DNA from: Acidobacteriaceae bacterium | GTDB lineage: Bacteria > Acidobacteriota > Terriglobia > Terriglobales > Acidobacteriaceae | DNA length: 64,000 nucleotides | Assembly: GCA_027364815.1 (NCBI GenBank) | Contig: DAHXOQ010000001.1 | Span: forward strand, 1 to 64,000 | Reading direction: 5' to 3' | Part shown: one piece after another, positions 52,909 through 62,860 of the stretch | Position numbering within the stretch: the first letter of the stretch is position 1 | How the letters are laid out: each line of letters begins with the position of its first letter | Program-made: the position numbers and the translations under genes | The notes under the pieces: model-generated | Seen by the model: the letters and a program-made list of their open reading frames with translations, nothing else | Database searches by the model: none | What the model was told of the DNA's origin: nothing

Positions 52909-55698
52909 TTACTCTTTTAGATCGCGCCAGTTCGGCCCAAAAGCCAAGTCGGCTATCAGTGGCACCTTCAACTCCACAACTTGCTCCATCCGGCTACGCA
53001 CAATTTCAGCAACAGCCGCGCACTCTTCATCAGGAACCTCAAAGAGCAGCTCGTCATGAACCTGCAGCACCATCCGCGTCTTCAGTTTCCGCGCTTCAAG
53101 CTCCTTAGCTATCGCAATCATCGCCAACTTGATCAAATCAGCCGCAGTCCCCTGCAGCGGGGTATTCACCGCCGTCCTCTCTGCAAATCCGCGCTGATTC
53201 GGGTTCCTGCTCTGAATATCCGGAATCGGCCTGACGCGCCCAAACATCGTCCGCACACTGCCATCGCGTCGCGTCTGTTCCAATGTTTTGTCGATGAACG
53301 CTTTCACTCCGACGTAGCGTGCAAAATATCGGTCAATGTAAGCGCGTGATTCCTGCTGCGGAATTCCCAACTGCGCCGCTAATCCAAACGGTGAAATCCC
53401 GTAGACAATTCCGAAGTTCACGGCCTTCGCACGATTGCGCGTTTCCTTACTCATCGTCTCCGGCGCAATGCCGAAAACCTCGCTCGCCGTCAGCGTATGA
53501 ATATCCTCATTGTTTTTGTACGCACGCATCAGCAACGGATCCTCACTGAAATGCGCCATCAACCTCAGCTCAATCTGTGAGTAATCCGCCGAGAGCATCG
53601 AACACCCCGGTGAAGCCACAAAGGCCGCACGAATCTCACGGCCCAACTCTGTCCGAATGGGAATATTCTGCAGATTCGGATTCGTCGAAGAAAGCCGTCC
53701 CGTCGCCGTTGCCGCTGCATTGAAGGTCGTATGCACACGCGAGTTTGAATCAATCAGCAACGGCAACGCATCAATGTAATTCGACTTGAGCTTCGAGAGA
53801 TGCCTGTACTCAAGCACCATCCGAGGCACCTCGCTCTCTTCAGCAAGCTGTTCCAGTACATCCTGCGCCGTCGAAAATCCTTTAGACTTCCCTGACTTAC
53901 CCGGAGCAGTCAATCCCAAATCTTTGAAGAGCACCTCACCCAGTTGTTTCGGGCTGTTAATGTTGAACTGTTTCCCTGCCCGCTTGTAAATTTCCTCGCC
54001 CACGCGATGAATCTCCGTGGCAAAGCGCATCGATAGAGTTCCCAGCAACTTCACGTCAACACGCACGCCTACCTTCTCCATCTCATACAAAACCGGAGCC
54101 AACGGCAGATCAATCTTCGTATAAACATCCATCAATTTTGAAGATTCAAGTTTCTCTTTCAGCAGCATTACCAACTCGCGCACACTCGCCGCTGCCCCGG
54201 CAGCGCTATTCGGCGCCGCCAATCCAGCTCTCGCTGCAACATCTGCGAGCGTCTGTGTTGAGTGCGTCGGATTCAGCGCATACGAAAGCAGCATTGTGTC
54301 GTCCACAACCCCGCGCAGCTTCACTTCCTGTTTTGCGAGCGCATGCAGCATGGACTTCCAATCATGAATCTGTTTGGGGATACTCTCATCTTCAAGCAGT
54401 GCGCGCAAATCGGTGCGCAGCGGCAATCGAAGCGCGATATCAGCATTCGCGCAAAGCCCCACGTAAACTGTGGTGTCTTTCCCTGCCGCATCCATCATGT
54501 CAAGCAGTGAGAGATTCTGCTGCGGCGCATCTTCTCCGCTCTCAGCTTCTTCCGAATCGACAGCCTCGCTCTTACCCGACCGCGCCTTTCCCAGCGCTGA
54601 TTCCAGCACGAATGCAAAACCACTTTTACGCGCGCTCTCAAAAAGTGCCGCTGTCTCTTCCGCACTTGGCTCATCAATCAATCGCGCTGTGTGAGAAGTG
54701 GAAGAAGTGGAATCCTCAGCAGTCTTGGCCGAAGAATCTCCCGATTTATCTGGCGGTGCCATCGCCGAAAGTTCCCGCAACATCGTTGTAAACTCAAGTT
54801 CCGTAAACAGTGCGCGGCTCGCCTCAATATCCGGCGCTTGCGTCACCATCTCAGCCAGATTAAACTCCAGCGGCACATGGCTATCAATCGTCACCAATTC
54901 CTTCGAGAGCAACACTGTCGCACGATTCTGCTCCAACGACTCGCGGTAGCTTTTACGTTTCACTTCGGCAGCGCGATCGAGCACTGCCTCCACCGATCCA
55001 AATTGCTGAATCAGCTCCACACTTCCCTTATCGCCAATCCCCGGCGCGCCGGGTACGTTGTCGACTGTATCCCCACGTAGCGCCATCACATCCACAACCT
55101 GTGCAGGCGGCACTCCAAGCACCTCCTGCACCTTCGCTGGATCCAGAATCAAATTGTCCTTCTGCGGATTCAGCATATGCACCTGGTCCGTTACCAGCTG
55201 CATCATGTCCTTGTCGCCAGAGACGATGAAGACCTCGTGCGCCTGCTCGGCGGCTTCGCGCGCCAGCGTCCCGATCACGTCGTCCGCCTCAAAACCCTCG
55301 GCCTCCAGGATGGGAATGCGGAGAGCTTCGAGGGCGCGGCGAATGTAGGGAATCTGGCGGCGCAGGTCCTCGGGCATGGCGGCGCGGTTGGCCTTGTAGC
55401 CCTCGTAACTCACCTCGTCAAAGCTCTGCGTCTTCGCGTTCCACTTGCGCAGAGGCTTCATGGCGCGCGCACGTTCGTCGCGGAAAACCTCGCCGCTCAC
55501 GTCAAACACGGCGGCAAAGTAGAGCGGCGAGAAATCCTGCCTGAGCTTCTTGATCATGTTCACAAACACGTAAATCGCCGCTGTCGGCAAGCCTGTCCGC
55601 GTTGACATCGGCCGTGACCGCTGCATCGCGTGGTAAGCACGAAAGATGAAAGACATTGTGTCCAGCAGATAAACGCGCGGTTTGGTTTCGTTTGGCAT
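52909..55698 (-). CDS. polA: DNA polymerase I
   Basis: 929 residues from the ATG at 55698; a TTG at 55758 lies just inside the queA end and is less likely. Domains: 5'-3' exonuclease (~1-300, AVFDVSGEVFRDERARAMKP, EAEGFEADDVIGTLA), a central 3'-5' exonuclease-like region (~330-560), and the polymerase with motif A DYSQIELRLMAHF, motif B RAKAVNFGIVYGISPFG and motif C VHDELLFEV. The exo I Asp-x-Glu of the proofreading site is not visible (FAFVLES at that place), so the enzyme probably lacks proofreading, as in Taq-type enzymes. Queuine-tRNA gene queA is immediately upstream on the same strand. Confidence 0.95.
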   Translation of the reverse strand: MPNETKPRVYLLDTMSFIFRAYHAMQRSRPMSTRTGLPTAAIYVFVNMIKKLRQDFSPLYFAAVFDVSGEVFRDERARAMKPLRKWNAKTQSFDEVSYEGYKANRAAMPEDLRRQIPYIRRALEALRIPILEAEGFEADDVIGTLAREAAEQAHEVFIVSGDKDMMQLVTDQVHMLNPQKDNLILDPAKVQEVLGVPPAQVVDVMALRGDTVDNVPGAPGIGDKGSVELIQQFGSVEAVLDRAAEVKRKSYRESLEQNRATVLLSKELVTIDSHVPLEFNLAEMVTQAPDIEASRALFTELEFTTMLRELSAMAPPDKSGDSSAKTAEDSTSSTSHTARLIDEPSAEETAALFESARKSGFAFVLESALGKARSGKSEAVDSEEAESGEDAPQQNLSLLDMMDAAGKDTTVYVGLCANADIALRLPLRTDLRALLEDESIPKQIHDWKSMLHALAKQEVKLRGVVDDTMLLSYALNPTHSTQTLADVAARAGLAAPNSAAGAAASVRELVMLLKEKLESSKLMDVYTKIDLPLAPVLYEMEKVGVRVDVKLLGTLSMRFATEIHRVGEEIYKRAGKQFNINSPKQLGEVLFKDLGLTAPGKSGKSKGFSTAQDVLEQLAEESEVPRMVLEYRHLSKLKSNYIDALPLLIDSNSRVHTTFNAAATATGRLSSTNPNLQNIPIRTELGREIRAAFVASPGCSMLSADYSQIELRLMAHFSEDPLLMRAYKNNEDIHTLTASEVFGIAPETMSKETRNRAKAVNFGIVYGISPFGLAAQLGIPQQESRAYIDRYFARYVGVKAFIDKTLEQTRRDGSVRTMFGRVRPIPDIQSRNPNQRGFAERTAVNTPLQGTAADLIKLAMIAIAKELEARKLKTRMVLQVHDELLFEVPDEECAAVAEIVRSRMEQVVELKVPLIADLAFGPNWRDLKE

Positions 55699-55739
55699 GC
55701 AAATGAAGTCTATCAACTTCGAGCCGTCTCCAGCGAGAA

Positions 55740-56816
55740 CTAGCTGATCAGCATGCAATCCCCATAGCTGAAAAATCTATATTTTTCTTTTACCGCGTGG
55801 TTGTAGGCATTCAAAACATTTTCCCGACCAGCAAACGCGCTCACCAACATCAGCAAGCTTGATTGCGGCAGATGGAAATTAGTCAGTAACCCATCCACAA
55901 CTCGAAATTCAAATCCCGGCGAAATGAAAATTCGTGTCCTCCCGCTGTGGCATTCGAGTTCACTGCCGCCAGCGACCTTCGCACAATGCTCGAGCGTCCT
56001 CACGACAGTCGTCCCCACGGCAATCACGCGCCGCCCCTCATTCCGTGCGCAGTTAATCGCCGCCGCCGTCTCACCAGGCAGCATGTATCGCTCCTCATGC
56101 AATTGAACGTCGGCCAGATTCTCAACTCTGAGCGGCGCAAAAGTTCCTAGCCCCACATGCAGAGTAACCTTCGCTGTCTCCACTCCCTTTTTCTTCAGAG
56201 CTTCCAGAATCTCCGGTGTAAAGTGCAGCCCCGCTGTCGGCGCAGCAACTGATCCACGATCATGAGCAAAGACCGTCTGGTACCGTTCTCTATCTTCGTT
56301 CTGATCGCCACGATGAATGTACGGCGGCAATGGCATGTGCCCAATGCTTTCCACCGCCGCAAAAAAATCTTCGCGGGAAGCAAAACGCAAAGTCCGCTCA
56401 CCATACTCCCCGCGCCCAATTACTTCAGCCTCTAGCACCGACACGTCTGATTTATCCGGAAAAATCAGCCGCTCGCCCAGTCCCACCTTGCGTCCCGGCT
56501 TCACAAGCACTCGCCACTCAAACGGTCTCAACTCCTCCGTCAACAGCACTTCAATCTGTCCCGTCGGCGCTTCACGTTCACGCACCACCGTCCGCCGCGC
56601 AAATAGCCTCGCAGGAATCACGCGGCTGTCGTTAAATACAAGCAAGTCACCAGCCTTCAAAATCTCCGGCAACTCCGCAAACGCACCGTCGCGCAGCGCG
56701 CCCGTAGCACGTTCTACAATCAGCATCCTGCTCGCCCCACGCACCTCGGGTGGCCTCTGCGCAATTAACACTTCGGGCAGATGAAAATCGAAATCAACAA
56801 CACGAAGCCCGCTCAT
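55740..56816 (-). CDS. queA: S-adenosylmethionine:tRNA ribosyltransferase-isomerase
   Basis: 358 residues. QueA transfers and rearranges the ribosyl of SAM onto preQ1 in tRNA to give epoxyqueuosine. Motifs: [60 protein letters not shown] and [20 protein letters not shown], ending with [13 protein letters not shown]. It shows the cell makes queuosine, which gives one use for the folE and PTPS/QueD genes at 2.8-4.4 kb. It stops 41 nt before polA and begins 2 nt downstream of the DUF374 gene. Confidence 0.95.
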   Translation of the reverse strand: MSGLRVVDFDFHLPEVLIAQRPPEVRGASRMLIVERATGALRDGAFAELPEILKAGDLLVFNDSRVIPARLFARRTVVREREAPTGQIEVLLTEELRPFEWRVLVKPGRKVGLGERLIFPDKSDVSVLEAEVIGRGEYGERTLRFASREDFFAAVESIGHMPLPPYIHRGDQNEDRERYQTVFAHDRGSVAAPTAGLHFTPEILEALKKKGVETAKVTLHVGLGTFAPLRVENLADVQLHEERYMLPGETAAAINCARNEGRRVIAVGTTVVRTLEHCAKVAGGSELECHSGRTRIFISPGFEFRVVDGLLTNFHLPQSSLLMLVSAFAGRENVLNAYNHAVKEKYRFFSYGDCMLIS

Positions 56817-56818
56817 GG

Positions 56819-57535
56819 CTAGTTTTTCCTCTGGGGCTTCAATTTAGGATATTTTTTGAAATATTCATAAGCGTTGGCGCGTGCGCGTTCAAGCGAATCA
56901 TTCAACTGTTGGCGCTTCGCTTCAAATTCTTCAGTCGGCGTCCCCATCTCAACATGAGTCCACTGCGCCCAACTCACGCAAATCCGCGTGAACGGCTTCG
57001 GAATTAAAAACCTATCCCAGGATTTCAATTGCCATGCTCTTTGCGGTTCTAGATGGAAGCACCCGATCGGAGCACCAGTGATTGACGCCAGCTTGATCGG
57101 CCCCATTTTCGTCTGGTAAATCGGCCCACGCGGTCCATCGGCTGTAAATATAGCGGGAGTTCCGCTTTCAATGACTTTACGCAGACCTTGCAATCCTTCA
57201 ATGCCGCCACGCGAACTCGAACCGCGCACCGCATCAAATCCAAACATGCGCAGAATGCGCGTAATCAACTCGCCATCAAAACTTTGGCTGATAAGAATAA
57301 TCGCGTGCGAAACACGAAAGTAAACAGTGCACGGCAGCACGCACTGGTGCCAGAAGCAGTAAATTTCCGGCCCGGCCTTCTCGCCATAAACAACAGGAGT
57401 CACGCCCTCTTCTGCAATTACCTCAAAGCGCCAGGTTAACCCAACCGGCCAAAGCATCGCCCACACAAGGCGCGGCACAACGGCCAGCATAAAGCGCTGG
57501 CCGAGTGTGAATTTGCGTTGGGAGCGAGAGGTCAC
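56819..57535 (-). CDS. DUF374 lysophospholipid-acyltransferase-like protein
   Basis: 238 residues from a GTG at 57535; the SD-like AAGGA is right against it, so a start downstream is possible. The family pattern is [11 protein letters not shown] (HxxxxD-like His region), [30 protein letters not shown] and [24 protein letters not shown]374 proteins resemble LPLAT/LpxL-type acyltransferases and are thought to act in lipid A or envelope lipid synthesis. It is followed 2 nt later by queA, so the gene pair is probably co-transcribed. Confidence 0.82.
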   Translation of the reverse strand: MTSRSQRKFTLGQRFMLAVVPRLVWAMLWPVGLTWRFEVIAEEGVTPVVYGEKAGPEIYCFWHQCVLPCTVYFRVSHAIILISQSFDGELITRILRMFGFDAVRGSSSRGGIEGLQGLRKVIESGTPAIFTADGPRGPIYQTKMGPIKLASITGAPIGCFHLEPQRAWQLKSWDRFLIPKPFTRICVSWAQWTHVEMGTPTEEFEAKRQQLNDSLERARANAYEYFKKYPKLKPQRKN

Positions 57536-57563
57536 TCCTTGATTCTATCTTTTCCGTTCAACT

Positions 57564-58811
57564 TTAACTGTACCGAATCCACTTCAAGAGTTCCGGCAAC
57601 GTCGCGCGCTTGCCATACATTAGAATTCCCACGCGATAGAGCTTTGTAGAGAACCACAGCACGCCCCAGATAGTGAAGATCATTATCGCTATGGAGGCAA
57701 CAAATTGCCAATCCGGTGGCATCTGCGAACCCATACGAAGCATCATAATAATCGGCGCGGTCGCAGGAAATAGCGATGCGGCGATGGACCAGATAGAGTT
57801 CGGATCATTGATAACCAGGAAGATCAGCGAGAAACTCAGCCAGATGGGAACAGCTGCAAGAGGTGTATACATTTGAAGTTCCTGTTCAGTTTCGCAGGTT
57901 GCTGCAAGTCCTGAAAAGAGCGCGCTGTAGAGAAGGTAACCGAGAATGAAATAGATGGGAAAAAGTATCCCTTCCTTCCATGTAAAATGCACTGCATACT
58001 CGCCGCTCATTAATGGCGCGGCTAATGCAGTCCCCGCCAGCGCAGCGGCAGCTGCAGCCCAGATCCCTATCTGAGTCATGCCAACCGCACCAACGCCAAT
58101 CAACTTGCCGGCTAGCAGATCGCCCGACCGTGCTGTAGAAAGCATCACTTCAAAGATACGTGACGTCTTCTCCTGAATAATGGAACGTGCCACATTCATG
58201 CCGTAGATCATTGTCGTCATCGAGAGCAGAAGCGCCATAATATAGCCCTTCAAATAGGAAACGACTCCGTTGCTCTTGACTATCTTGCCTTCTTTATCTA
58301 CCTGCATTGTTTGAACTTCAACCTTTTTCAATGCCGCGTCAATCTGTGACTGTGTGACTCCGTTCGCACGAAGTCGATCATTGATCAGAGCATCGTTGAG
58401 AGATGTAGTGAGCACATTGGAGATGACAATATCACCTGACGATTCTGATGTGTAGGTCGCAGTAATCTTCCCATCTGCCGCCTGCTCCACCCAAAGAAAG
58501 CCATCAATTGATTTGTCCTGCAGTCCCTTCAATAAAGTGTCGCGCATGCTGGGTTGCGCTGGTGCATAAATATCCACCGTAGCTTTCAATTCCTTCTGAT
58601 CCAATACTCCTTTTTGAACGCGCGCAGCTAATTGCGGATCCTCTGATGCAATTGCAATATGTTTGCCGACCGCAGTATTCTTGCCCGCCAGAACCACCAC
58701 TCCCATGATCACAACAAAGAGCACGGGGATCAAAATCGTACTCAAACGGAAAGCTTTGCCACGAACCTGCTCAAGATATTCACGCTTTGCAATCAAAAGT
58801 AGATTACGCAT
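57564..58811 (-). CDS. ABC-2-type permease, NatB-like
   Basis: 415 residues from ATG 58811 (GGGAGG upstream); the longer frame is out of place. One N-terminal helix (FRLSTILIPVLFVVIMGVVVLAG), a large extracytoplasmic domain (~50-210, DIYAPAQPSMRDTLLKGLQ), and five C-terminal helices with ARSIIQEKTSRIFEVMLSTARSGDLLAGKLIG, the ABC-2 signature. NatB-like transporters export sodium or lipophilic compounds. The start overlaps the end of the ATPase gene by 8 nt, so the two form one transporter. Confidence 0.85.
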   Translation of the reverse strand: MRNLLLIAKREYLEQVRGKAFRLSTILIPVLFVVIMGVVVLAGKNTAVGKHIAIASEDPQLAARVQKGVLDQKELKATVDIYAPAQPSMRDTLLKGLQDKSIDGFLWVEQAADGKITATYTSESSGDIVISNVLTTSLNDALINDRLRANGVTQSQIDAALKKVEVQTMQVDKEGKIVKSNGVVSYLKGYIMALLLSMTTMIYGMNVARSIIQEKTSRIFEVMLSTARSGDLLAGKLIGVGAVGMTQIGIWAAAAAALAGTALAAPLMSGEYAVHFTWKEGILFPIYFILGYLLYSALFSGLAATCETEQELQMYTPLAAVPIWLSFSLIFLVINDPNSIWSIAASLFPATAPIIMMLRMGSQMPPDWQFVASIAIMIFTIWGVLWFSTKLYRVGILMYGKRATLPELLKWIRYS

Positions 58812-59706
58812 CGACTTTACCTCCCACGGTCTCAATGAAAATCTCTTCGATCGACGGCTCAACAAGTTCAAATCGGAAGACCTTCGCCATCGACGCCGCC
58901 TCATGCAACACCTTCTGCGCATCTCCATGTGGCTTCAGTTTGATCTCAGCGTGACCCGAGTAATTCTTCGCCTCAGCAATCTCACTCGACTTCAGGAAAT
59001 CCGCATTTCCCTCGAATTCCATGACGATCTGGTTGCGCTCATAACGGCTTTTGATCTCCCTAACCTTCCCTGCAAGCACCGCTTTGCCATTGTTGATCAA
59101 GCAGATCGAGTCGCACAGCTTCTCCACCTGATCCATTCGGTGCGTCGAAAAAAGTATCACCTTGCCTTGGTTCTTGAGATCAATCAACACGTCCTGGAGC
59201 AGAGTCGCATTCACCGGATCAAGTCCACTGAACGGCTCATCCATAATGATCAGCCCCGGATCATGAAGCAGCGTACAGATGAACTGAATCTTCTGCTGCA
59301 TTCCTTTGGAAAGCTCTTCGGTCTTCTTCTGCAGCACATCGGCAATCTCAAGCTTCTCCGCCCAGTTCAAACCGCGGCGCTTGGATTCCTCCGGCGTCAA
59401 TCCGCGCAATTCGCCAAAGAAGACCAGCTGGTCAATGACCTTCATTTTCTTGTAAAGTCCGCGTTCTTCGGGCAGATAACCTACACGAGAAAGAATCGCG
59501 CGCTCAAAAGGCTTGTCGAAAAGCCTGACCTGGCCTGAGTCGGGAATCGTAATCCCAATCATCATGCGGATTGTACTTGTCTTCCCCGCGCCATTCGGTC
59601 CAAGCAAGCCAAACATCTGCCCTGCTTCAATCGTCAGGCTCAAATTATCAACCGCCAACTTCGAATCATAGGCCTTGGTTACACCTGCAAGCTCAACTAC
59701 GGGCAT
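58804..59706 (-). CDS. ABC transporter ATPase, NatA-like
   Basis: 300 residues from ATG 59706, with GAGGAG upstream. Walker A GPNGAGKTS, Q-loop GYLPEERGLYKKM, signature ELSKGMQQKIQF, Walker B LIIMDEPFSGLDPVN and H-loop STHRMDQ are intact. The C-terminal 80 residues form a short beta-rich regulatory tail (FEGNADFLKSSEIAEAKNY). The LSKGMQQK signature is the NatA/YhaQ variety. It powers the NatB-like permease encoded next, in one operon. Confidence 0.92.
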   Translation of the reverse strand: MPVVELAGVTKAYDSKLAVDNLSLTIEAGQMFGLLGPNGAGKTSTIRMMIGITIPDSGQVRLFDKPFERAILSRVGYLPEERGLYKKMKVIDQLVFFGELRGLTPEESKRRGLNWAEKLEIADVLQKKTEELSKGMQQKIQFICTLLHDPGLIIMDEPFSGLDPVNATLLQDVLIDLKNQGKVILFSTHRMDQVEKLCDSICLINNGKAVLAGKVREIKSRYERNQIVMEFEGNADFLKSSEIAEAKNYSGHAEIKLKPHGDAQKVLHEAASMAKVFRFELVEPSIEEIFIETVGGKVDA

Positions 59707-59876
59707 ACTTCTCCTCATGAGTAAGGGGTGGTATTGACGCAGTAATTCCTTTGTGTGAAGTTTAGCATTGACGCGCAGACTTGACAGTTAACAGAAACGC
59801 ATCTGAATAAATCTTTGAGCTTCCCTGGCTCTAAAAGATTTTGCTCACATACCGCAGGCCATTTAGCATCCTATCT

Positions 59877-61583
59877 GTGGCAGAGATCGATAGTCCGGTG
59901 AAATTCGTGCGTGGAGTAGGTCCGCGCGTGGCAGAGCTTCTCGCCGCAAAAGGTGTAATGACAGCGGAAGACCTGATCTACCATCTTCCATTCCGTTACG
60001 AAGACCGCCAAAATCCCCTTCCTCTCGACGAACTCAAGCCAGGCGAGACGGCCAGTGTCATCGGCGAAGTCCGCGGCTCCATTCTTCTGCGCACAAAGCG
60101 CATGCCCATCTTCGAGCTCACCCTCGGCCAGGGTCGCCACGCGATCAAGTGCATCTGGTTCAACGGCACCTACCTTGCCCAACGCTTCCACGCTGGTCAA
60201 ACCGTCGCAGTTTTCGGCCGAGTTGAAGCCTCGCGTTCCACCAGCAACCTCAAAATGATTCAGCCGCAATACGAAATTCTTGCCAGCTCAAATGAAGACG
60301 ATGAAGCGCAGATTCTTGAAGTCGGCCGCATCACGCCAATCTACGAATCCCTGAGCACAGGCCAAAGCGGCGCGCGCCTCAACTCCAAGTGGATGCGCAA
60401 GGTCGCCTTCCATCTCCTTGAAGAACTCCGCGACCGCATCCCTGAAACTCTGCCAGCGCGGATGCTTGAGCGCCTCAGCCTTCCCTCGCGTGAGGATGCG
60501 CTCGCCGCCGCGCACTTTCCGCCTGATGGCACCTCACTCGCCGAGCTTAAAGAAGCCACCACGCCCGCGCAAAAGCGCCTCATTTTTGAAGAGCTTTTCT
60601 ACCTTGAACTCGGCCTCGAACTCAAACGCCGCCGCATGAAGAAACGTCCCGGCGTCGCTTTTGAAACCAACGAAAAAGTCCGCGAAGCTCTGCGCGAAGT
60701 TCTGCCATTTAAGCCCACCTCCGCGCAAAAACGTGCCCTCGGCGAGATCGTTGAAGACATGCGCCAGCCCAGCCCCATGCGCCGCCTTCTCCAGGGGGAC
60801 GTTGGCTCCGGCAAAACCATCGTCGCCTTTGAAGCCATGCTCGTCGCCTTGGAAAATGGCTACCAGGCCACGCTGATGGCGCCAACAGAAATTCTAGCCA
60901 CGCAGCACTACCTCGCCGCGCGCAAATTGCTGGAGCGCTCCACGCGCAACTACCGCGTCGTCCTCCTCACCGGTTCGCTCGACGAAGATCGCAAGCGCTC
61001 CACGCGCTCGCTCATCAACCGAGGAGAAGCCCAACTCATCATCGGCACGCACGCCCTCATCGAAGAAAAAGTTGAGTTCGACAAACTCGGACTCATTATC
61101 GTCGACGAGCAGCATCGTTTCGGCGTTCTGCAGCGTTTCCGCCTCATGAAAAAACCCAATGTCGCCGAGCCTGACGTCCTCGTCATGACCGCAACCCCCA
61201 TCCCGCGCACACTCGCTCTGAGCCTCTACGGCGACCTCGACGCCAGCGTCCTTGACGAAATGCCTCCCGGCCGTTCGCCTATCATCACCCGTCGCGTCAC
61301 CGACGATAAAGCCAGCGAAACCTGGCTCTTTGTACGCTCTCAAGTCAATCTCGGTCGTCAAGCCTACATCGTTTACCCCGTGATTGAAGGCAGCAAAGAT
61401 GACAAGCCCGAACTCGACTTCAGTCACGATGAAATTCCCGAAGCTACTGAAGCTGCAACCTCCGAGCCAACGCTTTTCGCATCAAAGAAAACTGCACGCA
61501 GCAAAGCCAAAGCTCCATCAAAATCCAGAACCAAAATCTCAGCGGATCTTTTCCCAACCACTCCGCGCGCACCACTCAAATAA
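59877..61583 (+). CDS. recG: RecG helicase, N-terminal part, ending at an in-frame TAA
   Basis: 568 residues from GTG 59877 (TTG 59841 is an alternative; neither has a clear ribosome-binding site). The wedge domain (VRGVGPRVAELLAAKGV, YHLPFRYEDRQNPLPL, OB-fold ~60-160) is followed by helicase lobe 1: FKPTSAQKRALGEI, Walker A LLQGDVGSGKT, APTEILATQHY, DEQHRFGVLQRFRLMKK and MTATPIPRTLALSLYGDLD. VYPVIEGSKDDKPELD begins the bridge to lobe 2. About 50 residues of a Lys/Ser/Thr-rich linker then end in TAA (61581-61583). Lobe 2 continues in the same frame, so this is one gene interrupted by a stop, or a genuine split helicase. Confidence 0.9.
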   Translation: MAEIDSPVKFVRGVGPRVAELLAAKGVMTAEDLIYHLPFRYEDRQNPLPLDELKPGETASVIGEVRGSILLRTKRMPIFELTLGQGRHAIKCIWFNGTYLAQRFHAGQTVAVFGRVEASRSTSNLKMIQPQYEILASSNEDDEAQILEVGRITPIYESLSTGQSGARLNSKWMRKVAFHLLEELRDRIPETLPARMLERLSLPSREDALAAAHFPPDGTSLAELKEATTPAQKRLIFEELFYLELGLELKRRRMKKRPGVAFETNEKVREALREVLPFKPTSAQKRALGEIVEDMRQPSPMRRLLQGDVGSGKTIVAFEAMLVALENGYQATLMAPTEILATQHYLAARKLLERSTRNYRVVLLTGSLDEDRKRSTRSLINRGEAQLIIGTHALIEEKVEFDKLGLIIVDEQHRFGVLQRFRLMKKPNVAEPDVLVMTATPIPRTLALSLYGDLDASVLDEMPPGRSPIITRRVTDDKASETWLFVRSQVNLGRQAYIVYPVIEGSKDDKPELDFSHDEIPEATEAATSEPTLFASKKTARSKAKAPSKSRTKISADLFPTTPRAPLK

Positions 61584-61592
61584 GCCGTTGAA

Positions 61593-62186
61593 ATGTATGA
61601 CCACCTGCGCACCGGCCCGCTCGAAGGTCTCCGCGTCGGCCTTCTTCATGGCCGCCTTGATGCTGACCACAAGGAGATCATCATGCGCCGTTTTCAACGC
61701 GGAGAGATTGACGTACTCGTATCAACCACCGTCATTGAAGTCGGTGTTGACGTTCCCAACGCCAGCGTCATGGTTGTCGAGCATGCTGATCGCTTCGGTC
61801 TGGCGCAACTCCATCAACTGCGTGGCCGCGTCGGTCGTGGTTCAGCCCAGAGCACCTGCATCCTCATGACCGGCCCGCGCATTACACCACAAGCCGAGGA
61901 GCGCCTCGACGCGATGGTCAACACCCAAAATGGATTTGAACTTGCTGAACTCGACCTCAGAATGCGCGGCCCCGGTGAATTCTTCGGCACGCGCCAGGCG
62001 GTACTCCCGGAGTTCCGCGTCGCCGATCTCATCCGCGACAGGAAACTCCTGGAACTCGCCAAAATTGAAGCCGAAAAATTCGCCCTCGAGCCGGAAGCAG
62101 GAGTCTCTGACGCCGAGCGCTCCCGCGTCTGGGATCGCCTCAAACAAGCCTGGCAAAGGAAATATGGATTAGTTGAAGCAGGTTAA
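61593..62186 (+). CDS. recG: RecG helicase, C-terminal lobe, downstream of the stop
   Basis: 197 residues from ATG 61593, same frame as the N-terminal part, with GCC GTT GAA between the TAA and the ATG. It starts MYDHLRTGPLEGLRVGLLHGRLD and keeps the lobe-2 motifs: VLVSTTVIEVGVDVPNAS (motif V), HQLRGRVGRGSAQSTC (motif VI), then GFELAELDLRMRGPGEFFGTRQ, the TRG region that couples ATP to branch migration. No ribosome-binding site precedes it, so it would need re-initiation, suppression of the stop, or is not made. The two parts together match full RecG. Confidence 0.85.
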   Translation: MYDHLRTGPLEGLRVGLLHGRLDADHKEIIMRRFQRGEIDVLVSTTVIEVGVDVPNASVMVVEHADRFGLAQLHQLRGRVGRGSAQSTCILMTGPRITPQAEERLDAMVNTQNGFELAELDLRMRGPGEFFGTRQAVLPEFRVADLIRDRKLLELAKIEAEKFALEPEAGVSDAERSRVWDRLKQAWQRKYGLVEAG

Positions 62187-62221
62187 GTATCGATTTATGA
62201 AATTTCCACTTCTATCAATTC

Positions 62222-62647
62222 TCACGATTCTGCGAGAAATTCCCTCTCTCCATCCTTGTCGCTGGACGGATCCAATTTAACCTCGCCTGTAAATGTCTGA
62301 ATCTCCAATTCCAAGCTCGCAATCTCCGTCCCGCACTCCTCAGGGTGACTGCGTGTACATTGGCAGAGCTCAGTGAAGCGAATATGCCCGCTCTGACTCA
62401 GCTCCAATCCAGCCGCAATCAACATGCCGTATACGTTCACGCTAGCAAGGCGCTCAAACTCAAAGAGTAAAAAAATTGTTCCCGCTTCATTCGCACCGCA
62501 GCTCAGCACCCAGCCACCACACCCAAGCATCTCACCCGTCAGTGTCTTCACCAGTTTTGACGGTTCATCCTTCGAAATTGCTTTCATCTGCATTGCCCAG
62601 AGCGCTCTGGATGTTCTCTTTGCGAACTGTTGATTGATCAGTTGCAT
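62222..62647 (-). CDS. Hypothetical protein
   Basis: 141 residues from ATG 62647; a GTG one codon earlier is possible. There are no membrane segments or signal. The centre alternates strands (MLGCGGWVLSCGANEAGTIFLLFEFERLASVNVYGMLIAAGLEL) and has five Cys residues (LGCGG, LSCGA, LCQC, EECG) without a recognisable metal motif. The C-terminus is acidic. I do not recognise the family. It lies alone on the minus strand between recG and acpS. Coding is supported by the unbroken frame and plausible composition only. Confidence 0.5.
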   Translation of the reverse strand: MQLINQQFAKRTSRALWAMQMKAISKDEPSKLVKTLTGEMLGCGGWVLSCGANEAGTIFLLFEFERLASVNVYGMLIAAGLELSQSGHIRFTELCQCTRSHPEECGTEIASLELEIQTFTGEVKLDPSSDKDGEREFLAES

Positions 62648-62860
62648 CACGTCTACGTTATCGGATGCCCCCGGAACCTCATCATGACTGTTTTACAACC
62701 GTACGCATATGACCATTTTCCAGCCATTCCCTCGAGTTCTTACTGATTCTTCCACCCAAAAAGTGACCGGTGCCTATTCAAACTTCTATTGCCTCATTAA
62801 TTTGAGCCACGCATCATCAGGGTGGTTTTTTCCGCCCCGGTAAGTTAGTTTGTACTCAGG

